From positions 1-25,143 of the forward strand of contig HF992582.1 of the NCBI GenBank assembly GCA_000436695.1: a stretch of 25,143 nucleotides of DNA, given 5' to 3'. Both the position numbers and the translations under genes were made by a program. This stretch comes from Prevotella sp. CAG:1185 (GTDB taxonomy: Bacteria; Bacteroidota; Bacteroidia; Bacteroidales; Bacteroidaceae). Positions 16,679 to 23,841 of this stretch are shown here, in pieces. Numbering within the stretch: the stretch's first letter is position 1; each line of letters starts with the position of its first letter. Under the pieces are notes generated by a model. It saw nothing but the letters and a program-made list of their open reading frames with translations. It did no database searches and was not told the DNA's origin.

Positions 16679-16706
16679 CATTGGTTAAAAAATTACACTT
16701 TGAATT

Positions 16707-17372
16707 ATGGACGTAAAAATAGAAGAGTCGTGGAAACAGCATATTGGAGGTGAGTTTGAAAAGCCTTACTTTGCCAATCTTATCAACTTTGTACACGACG
16801 AATACCGCAACCATACGTGCTATCCGCCGGGACGACTTATCTTCAATGCCTTTAACCTGTGCCCGTTCGACAAGGTTAAGGTGGTGATACTCGGACAAGA
16901 CCCATACCATGAGCCGCGACAGGCTGAAGGACTGTGCTTCTCGGTGAGCGACGGCGTGGTGTTTCCGCCATCGCTTATCAACATATTCAAAGAGATTGAA
17001 AACGACCTCGGCACACCGATGCCGCAAAGCGGAAGTCTGGTGCGCTGGGCACAACAGGGCGTACTGCTGCTCAACGCCACGCTGACCGTGCGCGAACATG
17101 CTGCCGGAAGTCATCAGCACCACGGTTGGGAGGAGTTCACAGACGCCACAATTAGCGCACTGAGCAGAGACCGCGACCACTTGGTGTTTATTCTTTGGGG
17201 CGGTTATGCACGCAGCAAAGCTAAGCTCATTGACGGCTCACGCCACCTCATACTGCAGTCGGTTCACCCGTCACCGCTGTCGGCCAACCGCGGCGGATGG
17301 TTCGGCAATCATCACTTCAGCCTTACAAACCAATACTTGCAGCAGCACGGCATGGAGCCGATTAAATGGTAA
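16707..17372 (+). CDS. ung: Uracil-DNA glycosylase, family 1
   Basis: Ung removes uracil from DNA, starting base-excision repair of deaminated cytosine or misincorporated dUMP. The 221-residue protein has the normal length. Its water-activating motif is GQDPYHEP (63-70, catalytic Asp65), and the DNA-intercalating loop is HPSPLSANRGG (187-197, with catalytic His187). The uracil-binding LLLNATLTV segment (119-127) is also present. The ATG at 16707 fits the promoter. The next gene follows after 34 bp on the same strand with no terminator between, so the two are probably co-transcribed. Confidence 0.98.
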   Translation: MDVKIEESWKQHIGGEFEKPYFANLINFVHDEYRNHTCYPPGRLIFNAFNLCPFDKVKVVILGQDPYHEPRQAEGLCFSVSDGVVFPPSLINIFKEIENDLGTPMPQSGSLVRWAQQGVLLLNATLTVREHAAGSHQHHGWEEFTDATISALSRDRDHLVFILWGGYARSKAKLIDGSRHLILQSVHPSPLSANRGGWFGNHHFSLTNQYLQQHGMEPIKW

Positions 17373-17406
17373 CAAGACTACATTACATCACATATAGACA
17401 ACGAAT

Positions 17407-18000
17407 ATGGATTTACCGATAATACAGGTGGGCGACGTGCTTGTGTCGCCCGACATTATAACAGAACAGTTCTGCTGCGACATCGATGCCTGCAAAGGCG
17501 AATGTTGCATTGAAGGCGACGCCGGAGCGCCTGTAACAATGGACGAGATTGGCGGAATTGAGGATTCGCTCGACACCGTGTGGACCGACCTCTCTGCCAA
17601 CGCACAGGCCGTGATAGACCAGCAGGGAGTGGCCGACATCGACCCGGAAGGCGAACTCGTAACGAGCATTGTCAACGGTAAGGACTGCGTGTTTACGTGC
17701 TACGAGAACGGCTGTTGCCTGTGCGCCCTCGAAAAGGCTCACCGTGCCGGCAAGACAGAGTTCTGCAAGCCCATAAGCTGCGCTCTCTACCCTATCCGCG
17801 AAAAGAAACTTTCTAACGGTCTGACCGGTCTCAACTATCACCGCTGGAGCATCTGCGAGGCTGCACGCGCCAAAGGGAAACAACTGGGACTGCCCGTGTA
17901 TAAATTTCTGAAAGAGCCGCTTATCCGCCGTTTCGGCAAAGAATGGTATGCCGAATTAGAGACAACCGTCGCCGAGCTGCACAAGGCAGGAATAATTTAA
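17407..18000 (+). CDS. Cysteine-rich DUF3109 family protein
   Basis: This 197-residue cytoplasmic protein belongs to a family common in Bacteroidetes and known as DUF3109; its function is not established. It has 13 cysteines in clusters: CC at 23-24, C29, CC at 33-34, then C94, C98, CC at 103-104, C106, C120, C125 and C150. The arrangement resembles metal-binding proteins of the CxxCxxCC type, so a zinc or iron-sulfur site is a fair inference. No signal peptide or membrane segment is seen. It lies 34 bp after ung and is probably in its transcript, which might point to a DNA repair or redox-linked role, but that is guilt by association only. It ends in a strong terminator. Confidence 0.85.
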   Translation: MDLPIIQVGDVLVSPDIITEQFCCDIDACKGECCIEGDAGAPVTMDEIGGIEDSLDTVWTDLSANAQAVIDQQGVADIDPEGELVTSIVNGKDCVFTCYENGCCLCALEKAHRAGKTEFCKPISCALYPIREKKLSNGLTGLNYHRWSICEAARAKGKQLGLPVYKFLKEPLIRRFGKEWYAELETTVAELHKAGII

Positions 18001-18021
18001 CAATCTCATAAAAGACATAAG

Positions 18022-18057
18022 CGTCCGTGTTTCTGACATCAGAAGCACGGACGTTTT
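18022..18057 (+). terminator. Terminator of the ung-DUF3109 transcript
   Basis: CGTCCGTG (18022-18029) pairs with CACGGACG (18046-18053). After a T-G pair the stem continues as TTCTG/CAGAA around a 4-base loop, giving about 14 bp, followed by TTTT. It lies 21 bp after the stop codon. Confidence 0.9.
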
Positions 18058-18179
18058 CGTATATACGGCAATAAATGAGATACGCTATGCATCGGTGCTT
18101 ATGTCGCAGAAGGCTGTAAAAGCCAACTACACAGAAAGTTATCATATAACAGAATATAAGACACAATCAAATAAAAGGC

Positions 18180-18218
18180 AAAAAATAAGCCCCGACGGAA
18201 AGTTGTTCCGTGCGGGGC
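18180..18218 (-). terminator. Terminator of the pectinase operon
   Basis: GCCCCG (18189-18194) pairs with CGGGGC (18213-18218) and ACGGAA with TTCCGT inside, with one bulged base and a 5-base loop. On the minus strand a T-rich run (18180-18185) follows. It lies 27 bp after the pectinesterase stop. Confidence 0.85.
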
Positions 18219-18245
18219 CAAACCATAAATAAAAGCCAGACAAAA

Positions 18246-21200
18246 TTACTTCACGATAGTTTTTGAAACCACTTTGCCGTCGGCAGTCTTGCCTGTAACG
18301 ATGTTGATGCCCTTACGATAGGTGTTAAGCTTAACACCATAGGCAGAATAGATGCCTGTAACGGTTACGGACTGAACGGCCTCAACGCCGTCGATGCCTA
18401 CGGTTTCGTCAGATGCCTTTCCTGCCTTGCTCAGTCCGCCGTACTCGTTTACAGCCTGAATAAGATATTCGGCGCCGTCGGTATAGCTGCAAGATGTGGC
18501 CGTGGTGAATCCTTCCACGCTGCCGTTCTTGGTTATAACGTAGCAGATGGCGTAAGGAACGGCGTCCCATGTAACGGTCTGTTCCGACTTGTTGATTACA
18601 GGAACAGGAGCGTCGCAAGCCTCAGTCATAAGCTCCGGCTGCCAGTTGTCGTCGCCCGAAAGCACGTTCTTTATTGTATATTGTGCTGCCTCCTCATCGG
18701 TAAGAGAGTTCTTTGCATATCCCTCCACCTTCTGAGTCTTGTCGTCGTCGGCATAATAATAGTAATAGCTGCGGCGCTGTGACAGGTCAACAGGATTGCC
18801 TTCGCCGTCCACTGTGTTATAGTCGGCAAATATAGCAGGTATTCCGCCCATAGTTTCATACCATCCTGTGGCAGGTATAGTAACCTCGGCCTTGGTGTTG
18901 ATGAACACGGTCTTGGGCTGATTGTGCCACGGACGGCCGAGCCATACAGAAGTTTCAGAAGGCACGCCGGGAGCAGTAATCACGTTGTTCATGAAGACAT
19001 AGCCCCACTCAGAGTCGCTGTCGTGCGACGGAGCAACGATATATCCGCCGTCCTTACGCACAATGTTGATTGTGTCGCTGTCGAAATAATAGTCGCCGTT
19101 GTTATAGATAAAGTCTACAGCGCCCTCGATAAAGCTGTTCTTAACGTAAGCGCGGCAGTGAGAGTCGCTCGGTGTTATCCATGTGTCCTGATAGCTGTAC
19201 ATTCCGCAGTTGTTGAACACCAGGCGGTCGTTCTTGGTGTTAAGAGCCAAAGCCTGAGGTCCGTCGTTCTGCTCAACACCATAAGAGTTAACAAAACTGA
19301 TGCCCTCAAAGTAAAGATTAGCAGAGCGTGCTACAAACGTTGCACCTATGTCCACATGCAGTGCGTTGTCGCCTCCGCACAGCTTATCGTCGCTTACAGA
19401 CACCTTGTTGCGGTCTTGTCCGATGAAATGTAGATAAGGTTTCGACTCCGGTACGTCTACATGCTCCTTATAAACGCCTTCCTTTATGAAGATGAGCCAC
19501 GGCTTAACGCGTCCCTCGGGAGCTGCGTCTACGGCAGCCTGAATGGTTGTGTAATCGCCTGTTCCGTCCTGCGCAACCACTGCGTCATATACACGTGCCT
19601 CGGGCTGCTTGCGCTCCATTGTGGTGAATGTAAGGCTTACGCCCTCGAAGGCGTTGCCCGTGCGGTCTTCTATTGCTCCGGCAGGCAGAGTGAAGGTATA
19701 GTCAGTAGAATATTTCAGACCTGTATATTTATATACAACAGTCTTTCCGCTTACGGTAGGAGCAATCTCCTCACCGTCGAGAGTAGCCTTTCCGCCGTTG
19801 GCGGCAGCCACAACTTTCTCGTTGAAAGTAAGTATAACAGAGCCGTTGGCAGTAATGTCCTTGGCATTGTCGGCAGGAAGTGTAGACACCAGTTTGGGTG
19901 CCTCGCCGTCGTCAACGATATTCTTGTCGGCAAGGACAAATATCTCGGCTACGGCTGTTCCGTCGTAATCGCTCTCACTGCCCACAAGTTCTGAAGTCCA
20001 GTCGGGCATGAAGCGTATATACACGCGGTCTTGTCCGGCAGCGTCGGCAGGCAGGTCAAACTCGCCTTCAGCCCATGCACGGTAAGGCAGAGTGTATGTT
20101 CCAAACTTAGTATAATTAGTTCCGTCAATGCTGTATTCGGCATTCACTATGCTGTGAGCATTGAAGTCGTCGCCCACGGCAGCCGAAAGTTTGATGTTAG
20201 AATATTCTTTTGTAGAGAACGAAATCTCGAAATAATACTGCTCGCTGAGGTTTCTCCACACGCGTGCAGCATACTTTCCGTTCTGTCCACCCTTCTCAGC
20301 TCCACATGCGAGCCACGAAGAAGTGAGGCCCTCGGCATTGCGCAGCGACAGCAGTCCGGCGTTGTCGCTCTCAGCCTTATAGTCGGCAGCGCGCTCCTTT
20401 GTAGGCGTATCGTTGTAAAGATCCCATCCCACTATATAGTCAACACAAGAGAATGTGGCAGTAACCTGCTTGTCGCCGTCCATGCTAATCTCGCGCACTG
20501 CGTCGGTAGAATTGTCTTCCCAGTTGGTGAACGTCAGTATGCGGTTGTTAAGAACGGTGAGTTTCACGTCGGTTCCTTCCTCATAATAGTGAACGCCGTC
20601 AACGACATTGCCCTCGGGACTGAACTGAACGAGGTTGGCATTGGCGCCGCCTTCAAGCGTGAGGTTTAGCGCGTAAACGTTGTTCTTGGTGTAAACGGCA
20701 GTGAGTGATGTGTTCTCTGAAATCTCGAACGTATAAGGATTTTCGGTAGAAACCACCTCGCCCTTGTCGTTGTTCCACGACTGGAAGTGATAGCCGAAGT
20801 TCTCCGTGGCAGTAACTGTGATGCTTGTGCCCTCGTCGAACTCTGTTCCCGAAGGATTGGAAGATACGTTTCCGGCGCCCTCCATGCCCGATTTAACCGA
20901 CAGGGTGTACACGGGAACGGCAACAGGAGTGCCGTTGAAATCGGCTGTTATTGTAACATTGTTGATTGCGAGCTGCTTGCCTGCGTTGAGGTTATACACA
21001 TAAATGTATATCTCAAACTTGTCGCTGAGCGTTCCAATCTGCGACAAATCGTAGTCGTAGCTTGAATAAGCTGATGCCCTTTCAGGGTTAACCGTCGATG
21101 CAATGGCGATTTTCTGGTCGCCGCTTACGGCATAGATGTCCATTGTTCCGCCGCTCGTTCCGCATTTAGCAGCGTTGAACGTAAGTTTTTTCGGAGTGAA

Positions 21201-21536
21201 GCTGATGCCTTTCTTAGGCACAACGGCAAAGCTGATGAACGAGTTTTCGTTCAAGGCATTGTTGATTTTCTCGGTAGGATCAAGTTTCGACAGCGTCTCG
21301 GTGCCGCATTTCTGCGTTCCGTTGAGCGTCAGTTTGCTGCCGAGAGTGTAGCCTGTTGACGACAGAGCCTCGGGAACTGATGCCTCGGCAGAAGTGGGAT
21401 TAGACGCTCCCTCGGTGAAAGGCCACGCCACAGTGGCGTCGTTGGCACTGATTTCCTGTGCGCAGAGCCTGCCTGTAATGCCCGTGAGGCACAACAGCAG
21501 GATAAGCAGAGGAAACTTCATGTAAGATGTTTTCAT
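18246..21536 (-). CDS. Secreted multidomain pectinesterase (CE8)
   Basis: The catalytic domain (about 650-960) is a pectin methylesterase that removes methyl esters from homogalacturonan. It has DGTGDYTTIQAAVDAAP (657-673), YQDTW (Asp784), GAVDFIY (Asp808, nucleophile) and LGRPW (Arg868). The 1096-residue protein starts with a signal peptide (about 1-26). It then carries a beta-sandwich (about 30-200), two InlB/Listeria-type beta-repeats (about 208-283 and 290-363), a carbohydrate-binding-like region (about 368-535) and a Big_5-like Ig domain (about 545-640). After the catalytic domain come a fibronectin-like segment (about 975-1045) and a C-terminal tail (about 1048-1096) resembling type IX sorting domains. 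It lies 18 bp after the acetylesterase, in the same operon, and would act outside the cell or on its surface. The alternative start at Met6 is equally possible. Confidence 0.92.
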   Translation of the reverse strand: MKTSYMKFPLLILLLCLTGITGRLCAQEISANDATVAWPFTEGASNPTSAEASVPEALSSTGYTLGSKLTLNGTQKCGTETLSKLDPTEKINNALNENSFISFAVVPKKGISFTPKKLTFNAAKCGTSGGTMDIYAVSGDQKIAIASTVNPERASAYSSYDYDLSQIGTLSDKFEIYIYVYNLNAGKQLAINNVTITADFNGTPVAVPVYTLSVKSGMEGAGNVSSNPSGTEFDEGTSITVTATENFGYHFQSWNNDKGEVVSTENPYTFEISENTSLTAVYTKNNVYALNLTLEGGANANLVQFSPEGNVVDGVHYYEEGTDVKLTVLNNRILTFTNWEDNSTDAVREISMDGDKQVTATFSCVDYIVGWDLYNDTPTKERAADYKAESDNAGLLSLRNAEGLTSSWLACGAEKGGQNGKYAARVWRNLSEQYYFEISFSTKEYSNIKLSAAVGDDFNAHSIVNAEYSIDGTNYTKFGTYTLPYRAWAEGEFDLPADAAGQDRVYIRFMPDWTSELVGSESDYDGTAVAEIFVLADKNIVDDGEAPKLVSTLPADNAKDITANGSVILTFNEKVVAAANGGKATLDGEEIAPTVSGKTVVYKYTGLKYSTDYTFTLPAGAIEDRTGNAFEGVSLTFTTMERKQPEARVYDAVVAQDGTGDYTTIQAAVDAAPEGRVKPWLIFIKEGVYKEHVDVPESKPYLHFIGQDRNKVSVSDDKLCGGDNALHVDIGATFVARSANLYFEGISFVNSYGVEQNDGPQALALNTKNDRLVFNNCGMYSYQDTWITPSDSHCRAYVKNSFIEGAVDFIYNNGDYYFDSDTINIVRKDGGYIVAPSHDSDSEWGYVFMNNVITAPGVPSETSVWLGRPWHNQPKTVFINTKAEVTIPATGWYETMGGIPAIFADYNTVDGEGNPVDLSQRRSYYYYYADDDKTQKVEGYAKNSLTDEEAAQYTIKNVLSGDDNWQPELMTEACDAPVPVINKSEQTVTWDAVPYAICYVITKNGSVEGFTTATSCSYTDGAEYLIQAVNEYGGLSKAGKASDETVGIDGVEAVQSVTVTGIYSAYGVKLNTYRKGINIVTGKTADGKVVSKTIVK

Positions 21537-21554
21537 AATAATTTTTTGATTGTT

Positions 21555-23459
21555 TTAATATAATACTTTACTTGTTTTAACCGTTCCATCGGCATATTCT
21601 TCCTTCACGATGTTGAGTCCCGGCTGCTTGTCGTGGCGCATTGTGCCGTCGGTACCATAATATATTGTGCGCACGGGAGCGGCATTCTGTGTCAGTTCTG
21701 AGCTGATGCCTGTGGTAGAGTCGACGGCGATGCCGTGTATCGTAACGTCGCTCAGACAGATGGTCTTGCCTGTTGCGGCATTGTTATACCAGGGATAAAC
21801 GCGTATGCGGAGAGTTTCGCCCTCGTTGACCGACAGCACCGGCATTGAGCATACATACTGCATAGAGTTGGCGGGCATGCTCTTCATCTCGAAGATGTTT
21901 ACAGGGTTGGCAAAGTTTTCTTCCTTCGAATAGTATATCTTGCAGCACATTCCGTTGCCGCCGCAGCCGCATACGAACATCGACATGGAGTCTACCTTGA
22001 GCGTGGTGCCCTTTGCAGGCTGAACGGCAAACTCGATGTAGCGGGTTGAAACTTCGTCGATTTCACCGTCGGGCCATGCTTCTCCCTCTATGATGTTGCG
22101 CTGAGTCTTGCGCGAAGCGTCGAAGCCTGTCCACTCTGGCCATGTTGTGTTGGCATTAGGTGCAGAATATTTCTGAACCAACATGCCGCTGTGCGACTGT
22201 CCGAGGGTGTTCATAGGTCCTGTAACCTCACACTCGTCGTCCTTCTCAAGGCGCCAGTAAGCCTGAACGGGAGCGCCGCCGTCAAGCACCACGCTTGTGC
22301 CTGTAACGGGTATGACGATTGTCTTGTCACCGCTGGTTACGGTTATTTCCTCATTTATGACGCCTTCTTCGGCAAACTCGCAACGGGCATAGAACGTACC
22401 TATCATGTTGCCTTCCTTATAGCTCATGCTGATGCTGCCCGAATAATTCTCGCCGTCGGCCGACACCTGCAGGCCCTTGCTTGCCGTAACAGTGACGTTG
22501 CCCTCTGCAGGCTGAAGGTCGAAGCCGCTTATCTGAAACTCCTTTACCACGGTCTGTCCCTTGTAAGCCTCGCCGAGGTCGGCCTTTGACGGATTGACGC
22601 TGAGGTCGCTCGTAAGGTTGATATAATCTGAAAGGATGCCCTGTTTCTGCAAAAGCTGTGCGCAGAGGCGTGCAATCAATGTGGCGCCCATGGCCGAAGT
22701 GTGGGTGCTGCCCTCGCCGTCAAAGAGCAGTTCGTTGGCCTTGGCGTCGCCGTAACTCTCATAGAGTTCTTTTGTGGCGGTAGTAAGATCAACGTAAGAA
22801 ACGCCCATTTCATCGGCTACCATGCGCATCTGATAAGGATAGTCATAGGTGTGGTCGTCGGTGCTGACCTTATTTCCCTCGGTAATGCCCGATGAAGTGA
22901 GCAGCGAGAAGTCGTCGCCGAGGTCGTGGCGACCGTTGCGGCGTATGGTGCTGCCCGTGAAATATTTGCGGCAGATGGCGCCTACCAGTACAGGGGTTGC
23001 GCCCAGGGCGCGCGTCTCCTCAACATATTTGCGCAGATACTCTTTATAAGTTCCGCTTGCGGTTGTGCCGCGATAGTCGGTTGCGGCGGCTTTGTCGTGC
23101 TGGCCTATGCTCTCATAATAGGCCTTAACCTCGTCGCCGTCCATGCCGTCGTTCTTCTCGTCGTTGTGGGCAAACTGTATCAGCACGTAGTCGCCGGGCT
23201 GTATCTGCTTCTTGACCGACTCCCAGTAGGCTGCCTCCTCATAGAAGCTCTTGCTGCTCGCGCCACTCTTGGCACGGTTGTTAACTGTTACAGCATCGGT
23301 GAAAAACTGCTGAAACATCTGTCCCCAACCGCGCGTAACGGTTGTCGACTCGCTGTATGTGGCCATCGTAGAGTCGCCTATGGTGTGTACCTTTATTGCC
23401 ATAATTGACGATGATACCAGCATACCTGCTGCTAAAAGCGTAGATTTAAAAAGGTTCAT
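21555..23459 (-). CDS. Secreted rhamnogalacturonan acetylesterase-like protein (CE12, SGNH)
   Basis: This enzyme is predicted to remove acetyl groups from rhamnogalacturonan I in pectin. The 634-residue protein has a signal peptide (about 1-22) and an SGNH hydrolase domain (about 23-275). That domain has HTIGDSTMA (Ser30 nucleophile), a conserved-Gly block, FAHND (Asn99, Asp100) and STHTSAMGA (His253). The Asp usually three residues before the catalytic His is Gly250 here. An Ig-like or BACON-like beta-domain follows (about 286-395). A beta-rich accessory domain with a Cys-rich turn (CGCGGNGMCC, 497-506) spans about 396-578, and a C-terminal tail (about 585-634) is similar in pattern to that of the pectinesterase. 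It is the first gene of the two-gene operon, downstream of the HTCS regulator. Confidence 0.88.
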   Translation of the reverse strand: MNLFKSTLLAAGMLVSSSIMAIKVHTIGDSTMATYSESTTVTRGWGQMFQQFFTDAVTVNNRAKSGASSKSFYEEAAYWESVKKQIQPGDYVLIQFAHNDEKNDGMDGDEVKAYYESIGQHDKAAATDYRGTTASGTYKEYLRKYVEETRALGATPVLVGAICRKYFTGSTIRRNGRHDLGDDFSLLTSSGITEGNKVSTDDHTYDYPYQMRMVADEMGVSYVDLTTATKELYESYGDAKANELLFDGEGSTHTSAMGATLIARLCAQLLQKQGILSDYINLTSDLSVNPSKADLGEAYKGQTVVKEFQISGFDLQPAEGNVTVTASKGLQVSADGENYSGSISMSYKEGNMIGTFYARCEFAEEGVINEEITVTSGDKTIVIPVTGTSVVLDGGAPVQAYWRLEKDDECEVTGPMNTLGQSHSGMLVQKYSAPNANTTWPEWTGFDASRKTQRNIIEGEAWPDGEIDEVSTRYIEFAVQPAKGTTLKVDSMSMFVCGCGGNGMCCKIYYSKEENFANPVNIFEMKSMPANSMQYVCSMPVLSVNEGETLRIRVYPWYNNAATGKTICLSDVTIHGIAVDSTTGISSELTQNAAPVRTIYYGTDGTMRHDKQPGLNIVKEEYADGTVKTSKVLY

Positions 23460-23520
23460 AATGCTTAAGTTATTTTTTAAGGTTATAATTTTCGTAGATA
23501 GTCTGAAGTAGATTCGGCTG

Positions 23521-23528
23521 CAAAGATA
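23521..23528 (-). promoter_or_regulatory. Candidate -7 box of the pectinase operon
   Basis: On the minus strand this reads TATCTTTG, a full TAnnTTTG match, placing the transcription start near 23514 with a leader of about 55 bases. No TTTG occurs at the expected -33 position (about 23548-23551), as often seen in activator-dependent promoters. Confidence 0.6.
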
Positions 23529-23535
23529 ACCTTAA

Positions 23536-23605
23536 TATGCCGATGAAATGGGATAAAAATTGTTCGGAAAGGTGGACTTTTCATCATTTTATGCCGATAA
23601 ACCGG
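23536..23605 (-). promoter_or_regulatory. Direct repeats upstream of the pectinase promoter (possible HTCS operator)
   Basis: TATGCCGATGAAATGG (23536-23551) and TATGCCGATAAACCGG (23590-23605) agree at 13 of 16 positions, including nine in a row, and lie 54 bp apart, close to five helical turns. The proximal copy covers the missing -33 element. This is where an AraC-type activator such as the HTCS would be expected to bind; the link is inferred. Confidence 0.45.
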
Positions 23606-23697
23606 CTTTTTACGGCACACTGCACGGGGCATGGACATACAGGCGGGATTACCGTGAAAAGGCATACTGAACAACGTACTAAAGACAACGGCTTTGT

Positions 23698-23785
23698 AAA
23701 AGGCCACGTTTTAGGATGCAAAAGGCCATGTTTTAGCACGCAAAAGGCCGCCTTTCAGAAGATAAAAGACGGCCTTTTGCAACGC
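23698..23785. repeat. 22-bp periodic repeat array (four units)
   Basis: Four contiguous 22-bp units (starting at 23698, 23720, 23742 and 23764) share AAAAGGCC (AAAAGACG in the last), three variable bases, TTTT or TTTC, three bases, four variable bases. Units 1 and 2 differ at only 4 of 22 positions. The same period and boxes occur at 12759-12868. Confidence 0.8.
23742..23778. terminator. Bidirectional terminator-like hairpin formed by units 3 and 4 of the array
   Basis: AAAAGGCCG at 23742-23750 pairs with CGGCCTTTT at 23770-23778, and the stem continues inward on the minus strand with one G-T pair to an 8-base loop. A-tract, GC stem and T-tract form a symmetric intrinsic terminator about 60 bp after the HTCS stop. 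It may end the regulator transcript before the pectinase operon. Confidence 0.6.
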
Positions 23786-23841
23786 ATTGATTATCTGACA
23801 GTTACAGAGGTGATATTGACACGGACTAAAAAGTATGCAAA

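Larger units (their letters stand above)
16142..16706. other. 565-bp divergent intergenic region
   Basis: No gene was found between the hypothetical gene (minus) and ung (plus). It contains a candidate -7 box for the minus gene (16270-16277), three GTGACGAGT copies and a large nested dyad (16415-16498), a small CCCGG/CCGGG hairpin near 16542-16558, and the ung promoter. Confidence 0.6.
23460..23841. other. 382-bp region between regulator and pectinase operon
   Basis: No gene was found. On the minus strand, in order, it contains a 22-bp periodic array with a terminator-like hairpin (23698-23785), a pair of TATGCCGAT direct repeats (23536-23605), a -7 box (23521-23528) and a 10-bp inverted repeat (TTAAGGTTAT at 23477-23486, ATAACCTTAA at 23526-23535) that spans the start region. 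Confidence 0.65.
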
